From assembly GCF_900108305.1 (NCBI RefSeq), contig NZ_FNUX01000013.1, positions 1-64,000 of the forward strand: 64,000 nt of DNA, in the 5' to 3' direction. The position numbers were made by a program, and so were the translations under genes. Shown here one piece after another: positions 27,432-34,561 of the stretch (within the stretch, counting starts at the first letter, position 1; each line of letters opens with the position of its first letter). The notes under the pieces are model-generated. The model did no database searches, was not told where the DNA came from, and worked only from the letters and a program-made list of their open reading frames with translations. Origin of the DNA: Nitrosomonas ureae. Its GTDB lineage: Bacteria > Pseudomonadota > Gammaproteobacteria > Burkholderiales > Nitrosomonadaceae.

Positions 27432-29504
27432 ATGAATAACTTAATATCGAAACTTGGCTGGTTAATGCTTTCCCTTACCGGAGCCTTTGCATTCGGCGTC
27501 ATTGCACTCAACCGCGGTGAATCGATCGGCGCGATTTGGATCGTCATTGCGGCGGTTTGTGTTTATATCATCGCTTTTCGTTTTTATAGTCTGTTCATAG
27601 CAAATCGCGTATTGAAACTGGATGCCAGGCGCATGACGCCGGCCTATAAGCACAATGATGGCCTGGATCATGTACCGACCAACAAATATGTGTTATTTGG
27701 GCATCATTTTGCTGCAATTGCGGGAGCGGGGCCATTGGTTGGTCCAATCCTGGCAATGCAAATGGGTTATTTGCCGGGCATGTTATGGCTGCTAGCCGGC
27801 GTCGTATTTGCCGGTGCAGTCCAGGATTTTATTGTGCTGTTCGTATCAACGCGGCGCAATGGCCGGTCGCTGGGTGATTTGATTAAGGCGGAACTCGGAC
27901 AACTGCCCGGTATGATCGCAATGTTCGGCACCTTCTTTATTATGCTGATCTTGTTGGCGGTATTGTCGCTGATCGTGGTTAAAGCCCTGGCCGAGTCACC
28001 GTGGGGAACCTTTACCGTGGCCGCTACCATCCCCATTGCTCTGTTTATGGGGATTTATACACGTTACCTTCGTCCTTGCGCGATTGGCGAAGTTTCTCTC
28101 ATTGGTTTTGTCCTGCTGATGCTATCCATTGTTGTGGGTCAATATGTACAGGAAGATCCTGTATTAGCGGATTTCTTTACGTTAACAGGCGAACAGTTGA
28201 CCTGGTCATTGATTGCATATGGCTTTATTGCCGCAGTTTTACCCGTCTGGCTGCTACTGGCTCCGCGCGATTATCTATCGACTTTCCTTAAGATCGGTAC
28301 CATTGTGGGATTAGCCGTGGGTGTTATTTTTATTTCACCAGAACTGAAAATGCCAGCACTGACGCAGTTTATCGATGGCTCCGGACCTGTTTGGTCGGGT
28401 AGTCTTTTTCCCTTTTTATTTATTACCATCGCGTGCGGTGCAATTTCCGGCTTTCATTCATTGATAGCCTCCGGCACTACGCCCAAGATGATTCAATCGG
28501 AAACTGATGCACGTTTCATCGGTTATGGCGCCATGCTGATGGAATCCTTTGTCGCCATTATGGCGTTGGTCGCCGCCGCCACCCTGGAACCCGGGGTGTA
28601 TTTTGCCATGAACAGCCCCGCGGCAATTATTGGCACCACCGCGGAATCCGCTGCACAAACCATCGCCCAATGGGGATTTTATGTTACCCCGGAGATGATC
28701 ACTCAAACCGCACAGAATGTCGGAGAACACAGTATTATCTCGCGAACTGGCGGCGCACCTACGTTGGCAGTCGGCATGGCGCAGATTTTATCTGAAGTTG
28801 TCGGAGGTACCGTCATGATGGCTTTTTGGTATCACTTCGCGATTTTGTTTGAAGCGCTTTTCATTTTAACTGCGGTTGACGCCGGAACCCGTGCGGGGCG
28901 CTTTATGTTGCAAGATTTGCTGGGATCGTTCATTCCTGTCATGAAACGCACCGATTCGCTGGTTGCCAACCTGACTGCAACGGGGCTTTGCGTAGCAGGC
29001 TGGGGATATTTTCTTTATCAGGGTGTCATCGATCCATTAGGGGGAATCAATACCTTATGGCCATTATTTGGTATCGCCAATCAAATGCTGGCTGGTATTG
29101 CATTAATTTTATGCACCAGCGTCCTGTTCAAAATGAAACAAGATCGTTATGCCTGGATTACGATTGTTCCGCTGACATGGGTCAGTGTTTGTACATTAAC
29201 TGCCGCCTGGCAAAAGATCTTTGACGTCAACCCGCGTATCGGCTTCCTGGCGCATGCCAGCAAATATCAGGATGCGATTATGGAAGGTGTCGTGCTGGCG
29301 CCTGCCAAATCGCTGGAACAGATGCAACAGGTAATTTTTAACGATTATGTGAATGCGACACTGGCCGGATTGTTTATGACAGTACTCATCAGCATGCTGA
29401 TATTCGGAACCAGAACTGTATTGCAGGCGCGCATCATTCGCCACCCCACCACCCAAGAGGCGCCTTTCGAGCTCTTGCCCGCGCACGCGGTATCAGAAAA
29501 ATAA
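27432..29504 (+). CDS. cstA: Carbon starvation protein CstA (pyruvate/peptide transporter family)
   Basis: A 690-residue transporter with about 16 to 18 membrane segments. The family core includes HHFAAIAGAGPLVGPILA, GAISGFHSLIASGTTPKMI, and the late ALFILTAVDAGTRAGRFMLQDLLG. CstA family members import peptides or pyruvate. The gene is followed by ybdD, its usual partner. In a probable chemolithoautotroph such a carboxylate scavenger hints at limited mixotrophy, which is inference. Confidence 0.93.
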   Translation: MNNLISKLGWLMLSLTGAFAFGVIALNRGESIGAIWIVIAAVCVYIIAFRFYSLFIANRVLKLDARRMTPAYKHNDGLDHVPTNKYVLFGHHFAAIAGAGPLVGPILAMQMGYLPGMLWLLAGVVFAGAVQDFIVLFVSTRRNGRSLGDLIKAELGQLPGMIAMFGTFFIMLILLAVLSLIVVKALAESPWGTFTVAATIPIALFMGIYTRYLRPCAIGEVSLIGFVLLMLSIVVGQYVQEDPVLADFFTLTGEQLTWSLIAYGFIAAVLPVWLLLAPRDYLSTFLKIGTIVGLAVGVIFISPELKMPALTQFIDGSGPVWSGSLFPFLFITIACGAISGFHSLIASGTTPKMIQSETDARFIGYGAMLMESFVAIMALVAAATLEPGVYFAMNSPAAIIGTTAESAAQTIAQWGFYVTPEMITQTAQNVGEHSIISRTGGAPTLAVGMAQILSEVVGGTVMMAFWYHFAILFEALFILTAVDAGTRAGRFMLQDLLGSFIPVMKRTDSLVANLTATGLCVAGWGYFLYQGVIDPLGGINTLWPLFGIANQMLAGIALILCTSVLFKMKQDRYAWITIVPLTWVSVCTLTAAWQKIFDVNPRIGFLAHASKYQDAIMEGVVLAPAKSLEQMQQVIFNDYVNATLAGLFMTVLISMLIFGTRTVLQARIIRHPTTQEAPFELLPAHAVSEK

Positions 29505-29522
29505 TGATTGGAGAACAAGATC

Positions 29523-29723
29523 ATGTTCAGACAAATTACTCAAACCATACACCGGATTTCACAAAGCATGCGATTGATGGTCGGCGTGCCCGAATACAGC
29601 ACGTATGTTGAACACATGAAAAATGCACACCCTGACCGATCCATCATGTCTCACGCGGAATTTTTTCGCGAGCGTCAGGAAGCTCGTTATGGAAGTAAGG
29701 GAAGAGTCAATCGCTGCTGCTAG
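29523..29723 (+). CDS. YbdD/YjiX family small protein (CstA partner)
   Basis: A 66-residue protein starting MFRQITQTIHRISQSMRLMVGVPEYSTYVEHMKN. The GVPEYSTYVEHM and MSHAEFFRERQEARYG segments are the hallmark of the short YbdD/YjiX family found after cstA and btsT. It is needed for transport by the CstA-type partner in E. coli. ATG 29523 has GGAG 10 bases upstream; a TTG at 29508 is less likely. It ends in two cysteines (RCC), which is unusual. Confidence 0.9.
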   Translation: MFRQITQTIHRISQSMRLMVGVPEYSTYVEHMKNAHPDRSIMSHAEFFRERQEARYGSKGRVNRCC

Positions 29724-29818
29724 ATGGCCTTTAATCATGAAATTATAGCGTCTTAGGGAAGCGCTGATTAATTGGCTGCACGAGCGAATCACTTCGTTGC
29801 ACAGTACCCGCGCCTGTT

Positions 29819-31108
29819 TCACTGCTTAACATGAGGCAGTTCTATGGGATTCACTGCTCCGGCATCGGGATCATTAAAAGTTTCCATTGATATATTGCCT
29901 TCACTACGCGCAACAATCACAGCAACGACGGCATCTCCCGTGATATTGGCCGCAGTGCGCATCATGTCCAGAAAACGATCCACACCCATGATCAACGCAA
30001 TGCCTTCAACCGGCAATCCCACCTGATTGAGAACCATGGCCAGCATAATGAGCCCGGCGCCAGGCACGCCCGCAGTACCGATAGACGCCAGCACCAACAT
30101 GCCGATGATTGTCAGATAATCCGTCAAGCTCAGCTCAATACCATAAATATTGGCAATGAACACCGTTGCAACGCTTTGCATGATGGCTGTGCCATCCATG
30201 TTGATGGTTGCACCCAAAGGCACAACAAATGAGGCCGTCGAATTATCCACGCCCATACGCTTTTCAACCGTTCTGAGCGTGATGGGTATGGTCGCTCCGG
30301 AGCTGGATGTACTAAATGCAAAAATCTGGGCCGTACGCATTTTCTTAAGAAACTGTATTGGATTGACTCGCCCGAGAAATTTCAATAACGCCATAAGCGT
30401 AACGGTTACATGACAAATCAGCACCAAAATAACGATCCCAAAATAACCGATCATTGGCAGAATCAAATCAATTCCTTGTAGCGCAAAATTCTTCGCCATT
30501 AATGCAAATACCCCATAGGGTGCAATAGACATGACAACATTCACCATCTGCATCATGACGTCATTCATTTTTTCAGCGCCATCAATTAAAGTGCGTCCGC
30601 GCTCACCGAGCATCAGCAAGCAAATTGCAAACAGAATAGTAAAAAAAATGATTTGCAGCATGTCACCTTCTGCAAAGGCTGCTACCGGATTACTGGGAAC
30701 AAGATCAATAAGGACTTGTGTTATGGCTGGTGGCTCAGGTGCTACAAATTCCGTCTGAGCGCCTGGAATCAGCTTAAAATTTTTACCGGGGTCTATAGTG
30801 ACAGAAACAAGAAGAGCCAACAGAATGGCGAGTGCAGTAGTGAACAGAAAAAGGCAAAAAGCCTTGATACCCACCCGGCCCAGTTTTTTAACGTCGCCAA
30901 TACCGCAAACACCACCAATCAATGAAAAGGTTACTAATGGAACAACCAGCATTTTCAATAAATTAATGAAAATTACGCCCACCACATGAAACAAGCCATG
31001 TACAAAATAATCCTGAATGAACGCGACGTCATCGGCAAAGGTATTAATCAAACTACCCAGCAATAAGCCGGCAATCATCCAAATAATTATTTTTGTAGTC
31101 ATATTCAT
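29819..31108 (-). CDS. Dicarboxylate/amino acid:cation symporter (GltP/DctA family)
   Basis: Transporter of the DAACS family with about eight transmembrane segments and re-entrant loops. The serine-rich FSTSSSGATIPITLRTVEKRMGV loop, PLGATINMDGTAIMQ, and GVDRFLDMMRTAANITGDAV with its substrate-binding Asp and Arg are clear. It takes up glutamate/aspartate or C4-dicarboxylates with Na+ or H+. ATG 31108 is preferred; a TTG at 31126 is also in frame. It is the second carbon-uptake system beside cstA. Confidence 0.9.
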   Translation of the reverse strand: MNMTTKIIIWMIAGLLLGSLINTFADDVAFIQDYFVHGLFHVVGVIFINLLKMLVVPLVTFSLIGGVCGIGDVKKLGRVGIKAFCLFLFTTALAILLALLVSVTIDPGKNFKLIPGAQTEFVAPEPPAITQVLIDLVPSNPVAAFAEGDMLQIIFFTILFAICLLMLGERGRTLIDGAEKMNDVMMQMVNVVMSIAPYGVFALMAKNFALQGIDLILPMIGYFGIVILVLICHVTVTLMALLKFLGRVNPIQFLKKMRTAQIFAFSTSSSGATIPITLRTVEKRMGVDNSTASFVVPLGATINMDGTAIMQSVATVFIANIYGIELSLTDYLTIIGMLVLASIGTAGVPGAGLIMLAMVLNQVGLPVEGIALIMGVDRFLDMMRTAANITGDAVVAVIVARSEGNISMETFNDPDAGAVNPIELPHVKQ

Positions 31109-31230
31109 GAACCATCGGAAAGACAAGCGCAGCCCGCTATTAAATCAGTGTCTGATCAGCTGGAAAGCATGCGGCTAGACAATCAATAACGCCTGACACA
31201 AAGAATGACTGGGCATCCGGCGATCAAACT

Positions 31231-31260
31231 AGAACCGCATAGAACCGCATAGAACCGCAT
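31231..31260. repeat. Three perfect tandem copies of a 10-bp unit
   Basis: The decamer AGAACCGCAT occurs three times in a row without mismatch, between the symporter and suhB genes and upstream of the symporter start. It could be a slippage-prone array (10 bp is about one helical turn) or a set of binding sites. No function is known. Confidence 0.9.
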
Positions 31261-31283
31261 GCAGATCCATCATAGACCTAAAG

Positions 31284-32114
31284 CTAAATTGACTTGGCCG
31301 AGCGTTGCACTTCGATCAGCTCAGGTGTGAGATGAGGCGCAATCACCTGAAGCAATTGCGCGAAAACCTTGGGATTTCCGGCAATAATTTGCCCACTCTC
31401 CAAGTGCGTCCCATTGCCTTCCAGATCGCCCACCAATCCACCTGCTTCAGTAATGAGCAGGCAACCGGCGGCCATATCCCATGGCGCCAGCCCCATCTCC
31501 CAGAAACCATCATAACGCCCCGCCGCGACATAAGCCAGATCCAGCGCGGCGGAACCCGGCCGCCGAATTCCCGTGATGCGTGGCACGATATCTCTCAGCA
31601 TGGCAAAGTAAGCGTCAATGTGTGTCAGGTCGCGGAATGGCAAGCCGGTGCCGATCAAACACTCTTCAAGCTTGGTGCGTTTGCTGACACGAATCCGGCG
31701 ATCATTTAAAAAAGCCCCTCCCCCTCGGCTCGCGGTAAACAATTCATTGTTATTAGGATCGTAAACCACTGCATGCGTCAGAGCACCTTTATGCCTCAAT
31801 CCGATGGAAACCGAATACTTTGGGAAACCATGCAGAAAATTGGTCGTGCCGTCCAGCGGGTCGATAATCCATTGATAGTCCGAATGCTTATGATCACCCT
31901 GGCGCCCGCTTTCTTCCGCCAGAATCGCATGATCGGGATAAGCTGCGAGCAAGACCTTGATAATGGCCTCTTCAGCTGCGCCGTCCACTTCACTGACATA
32001 ATCGCTGTGTGATTTTTTTGATACAGTAAGCAAATCCAGATTCTGGGAAGCCTTATTAATAATATTACCGGCGCGGCGTGCAGCTTTCACTGCAATAGTC
32101 AACATTGGATGCAT
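31284..32114 (-). CDS. suhB: Inositol-1-monophosphatase family (SuhB)
   Basis: Mg-dependent phosphatase of 276 residues. Motifs are AILAEESG (metal ligand Glu), [17 protein letters not shown] (the DPLDGT metal site), and [17 protein letters not shown]. In E. coli the orthologue also acts in rRNA transcription antitermination. It is monocistronic here; starts at 32114 or 32105 are both possible. Confidence 0.93.
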   Translation of the reverse strand: MHPMLTIAVKAARRAGNIINKASQNLDLLTVSKKSHSDYVSEVDGAAEEAIIKVLLAAYPDHAILAEESGRQGDHKHSDYQWIIDPLDGTTNFLHGFPKYSVSIGLRHKGALTHAVVYDPNNNELFTASRGGGAFLNDRRIRVSKRTKLEECLIGTGLPFRDLTHIDAYFAMLRDIVPRITGIRRPGSAALDLAYVAAGRYDGFWEMGLAPWDMAAGCLLITEAGGLVGDLEGNGTHLESGQIIAGNPKVFAQLLQVIAPHLTPELIEVQRSAKSI

Positions 32115-32557
32115 GATTTTGATTCAGAATTTAACGAAAGAAAAGACAGTGATTTTAATATGAATCGCGCTTACCCGCTGTCATTATTGAAATGAAGGAA
32201 TTGCAATAGCCAATATGGTTAACATCTCTGATTGTATTGATCGTTGATCATTGCCGCTGGTCCCATCTGTGTTAATGAGAAGAGGCATTGATTTATGGCC
32301 CAGAACCCGTACCTTATAAGTACTTCAAGAATTCCGCAGGATCAACCTATTCTGTCAGTAGATCACAAAATATTACCGCACGCTTTGGGACAAATGCCAT
32401 CTATTTAACCTTAGGCGTATCTGTTACAATTTTACAATAATAAAGATAGCTATTATGTATTCATTCAATATGTAATCGCGCTATGCTCAAAAATTATTCA
32501 GGCCGAAAATACTGCTCATTCAACTGAGCCTGTTGCAGTTTATAAACAATAAAAAGC
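32115..32557. other. Intergenic region carrying the regulator promoter
   Basis: About 440 bases between suhB and the response regulator. Its right half contains the 20-bp box and -10 described separately. The left half shows no coding sequence or clear RNA structure. Confidence 0.6.
32388..32430 (+). promoter_or_regulatory. Box A: 20-bp conserved motif plus -10, upstream of the regulator
   Basis: GGACAAATGCCATCTATTTA (32388-32407) is followed after exactly 17 bases by TACAAT (32425-32430). The same motif with one mismatch and the same 17-base spacing to TACAAT recurs before the oxidase genes at 33314. The box covers the -35 position, as expected for an activator that replaces a -35 element. 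The regulator ATG is 127 bases downstream of the -10. Confidence 0.7.
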
Positions 32558-33301
32558 ATGATTGAGCAATCTCATTCAGATATACGCATTCTGGTCGCTG
32601 AAAGCTTTGAGCTTGTACGTTTGGGATTGCGCTCATTATTTGATAATCACACCAATATTCGCCTGGTTGCAGAAACCAGCCAACTCGATGATCTGTTTAA
32701 TTTGACCGAACAACATAAGCCGGACATCATCCTGATGGATTTACTCCTGAGCGGCAATAACAATGATTATGTGAAGCATATTATCCAATTGCTGCGGACT
32801 TCCCCGCGCAGCAAAATACTGGCTTTTTCTAATCACAATAGTGAACAAACTCATCTACAAACATTCCGGTCCGGTGCGGTGGGCGTGATCAGCAAAAACG
32901 GCTCAACAGATCTTTTACTAAAAGCGATCATTGCAATTCATACGGGTCATGTCTGGTTTGATCGCAATATCACCAAACTGCTATGGCAATCGCAGTTTGG
33001 TTCTGATTCTGATTCAGCCACAGAAATCGAACCACAGGCTGATACTTCAACATCCCAGCAGCCCAGATTAAGCGATAGCGAACGTCACATTGCCCATCTC
33101 GCGTGTAAGGGTTTGTCTGCTAAAGAGATAAGCGCACAACTATTTGTGACAGAAAAGACCGTACGGAACCAATTATCTGTTATTTATAGAAAAACTGGCG
33201 TCAAAAAACAAATTGAACTATGCCTCAAAGCCCCTTTATATAATTATTTTACAGAATCCCAGCGAGTCGGGACATTTAGCCCAAAAGATAGCCAAATTTA
33301 G
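32558..33301 (+). CDS. NarL/LuxR-type response regulator (orphan)
   Basis: A 247-residue transcription factor: receiver-like domain (about 8-125), a Ser/Thr/Gln-rich linker (about 148-168), and a LuxR helix-turn-helix (LSDSERHIAHLACKGLSAKEISAQLFVTEKTVRNQLSVIY). The phospho-acceptor Asp61 (IILMDL) and the conserved Lys (VISKNGS) are present. The usual acidic pair near the N-terminus reads Ala14-Glu15, so Mg binding may be weakened. No sensor kinase gene is adjacent. The duplicated box before this gene and before the oxidase pair suggests it controls both; this is inference. Confidence 0.88.
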   Translation: MIEQSHSDIRILVAESFELVRLGLRSLFDNHTNIRLVAETSQLDDLFNLTEQHKPDIILMDLLLSGNNNDYVKHIIQLLRTSPRSKILAFSNHNSEQTHLQTFRSGAVGVISKNGSTDLLLKAIIAIHTGHVWFDRNITKLLWQSQFGSDSDSATEIEPQADTSTSQQPRLSDSERHIAHLACKGLSAKEISAQLFVTEKTVRNQLSVIYRKTGVKKQIELCLKAPLYNYFTESQRVGTFSPKDSQI

Positions 33302-33313
33302 TCCAATTTTTAA

Positions 33314-33356
33314 GGACAAATGCCTTCTATTTAGAAGAAAATGGATTTGATACAAT
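33314..33356 (+). promoter_or_regulatory. Box B: same 20-bp motif plus -10, upstream of the oxidase pair
   Basis: GGACAAATGCCTTCTATTTA (33314-33333) differs from box A at one position. TACAAT (33351-33356) follows after 17 bases, identical spacing to box A. It starts 12 bases after the regulator stop and lies 165 bases before the oxidase start, so the untranslated leader is long. Confidence 0.7.
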
Positions 33357-33521
33357 CCTCCCCCAGCTAAGATTGCGTTTTCCTTTTTGCAATCAGCCTG
33401 CTAAATCTTAAATTCCGAGTGAACCATGAATTACAAACAAAAACCGGCATTAATTTGCCGGAATACATTACCGCCGCAACTTCACTGGATATACGCTTTT
33501 TACATTAAGGAGACCTTTAAA

Positions 33522-34526
33522 ATGTTATTTAAGTCCGATCGGGCCAAGTGCGATACGAGGCTCATAGAAAACTCTGATGCCACCCCGGGCGTGCCGCAAA
33601 AATCATTGATAAAACGAGCTGCCGTGGCGCTCGCGCTTACTTTGTCATTATCAGCTTTGGCTCCGATCTCTGAGAGTTTCGCCGCCGAGCATATTATTCA
33701 ATTGACCGCGGAAGAAACTCAGGATGATGGCTTCGGTAACAAGTTGCTGGCTTACAAAATGTTAAGCCATAGAATTGATGGACTGGATATTACATCGCGT
33801 TATAGCTCAGAGGCCACCATCCCCGGCCCCACCATTGAGTTAACCGAAGGAGACAAAGTTAAGATCTCCATCGAGAATGCCATTTCCGGCAACGATATTC
33901 CTGTCCCCGGAATCAGCAAGCAGGTCAGCATTCATGTGCACGGCGTTCATTACGATATTCTCAGCGATGGAACCCTTAAGGTAATTAATAAAAACTTTGA
34001 TGAGGGTGCAGGCGCCGGGCTTGAAGAAACCTATGTCATCTATGAATACCAATGGAATGTTGCGCCTGGAACTGCGGGTACCTGGCCCTATCACGACCAT
34101 AATTTTGAAACCCACAACGGCGCGGAACATAAGGGGCTTTTTGGAGCAATCATCGTCAATCCGGTCGGCGTTCCCAGCTATGACAAGGAATATGTGCTTT
34201 ATTTAGGCGATGATGCTTTCTGGGGCATGGAGATCAATGGCGTTAGCAAGATTCAATCAAATCATGGCGTCAATCCAACATTGGTCGCGACAAAAAATTC
34301 CAACGTCAGATTTCATTTAATCGCTTTAGGCACTGATATTCATACCTTTGAGTTGAAAGGCTATCAATGGGTCGACCCCGGAACCGCTAATCGTATCAAT
34401 CAAGTTGCAATCGGCCCGCTGGAAAAACATGTTTTCAGTGTTACTGCAAAAAATAGCACGCGTTATCAAGACAATAATTTTTCCAACAGGCTTCTGGGCA
34501 TGGAAGGAAAATTTCTAGTCCAGTAA
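33522..34526 (+). CDS. Secreted two-cupredoxin-domain multicopper oxidase-like protein, N-half copper ligands only
   Basis: ATG 33522 follows an excellent AAGGAG. The frame extends 32 codons upstream without support. The 334-residue protein has a long charged N-terminus and a Sec signal (KRAAVALALTLSLSALAPISESFAA). Two cupredoxin domains follow. Domain 1 keeps multicopper oxidase ligands His138-x-His140-Gly (HVHG) and His191-x-His193 (HDH). In domain 2 the expected HxxHxH is H274-TF-E277-L-K279, and the C-terminal HCHxxxHxxxxM block is absent (reads YQDNNFSNRLLGMEGKF). Alone it lacks a type-1 copper site and half of the trinuclear cluster. The homologous downstream protein has the opposite pattern. 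Enzymatic activity is unproven. Confidence 0.8.
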   Translation: MLFKSDRAKCDTRLIENSDATPGVPQKSLIKRAAVALALTLSLSALAPISESFAAEHIIQLTAEETQDDGFGNKLLAYKMLSHRIDGLDITSRYSSEATIPGPTIELTEGDKVKISIENAISGNDIPVPGISKQVSIHVHGVHYDILSDGTLKVINKNFDEGAGAGLEETYVIYEYQWNVAPGTAGTWPYHDHNFETHNGAEHKGLFGAIIVNPVGVPSYDKEYVLYLGDDAFWGMEINGVSKIQSNHGVNPTLVATKNSNVRFHLIALGTDIHTFELKGYQWVDPGTANRINQVAIGPLEKHVFSVTAKNSTRYQDNNFSNRLLGMEGKFLVQ

Positions 34527-34561
34527 GCAAAGTGTTAGGCAACTAAATATAAGGATAGAAA

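Noticed and set aside
29764-29818. Possible second MITE copy after ybdD
   Set aside because: Only one terminus resembles the 37319 element; the other end and the internal sequence do not match.
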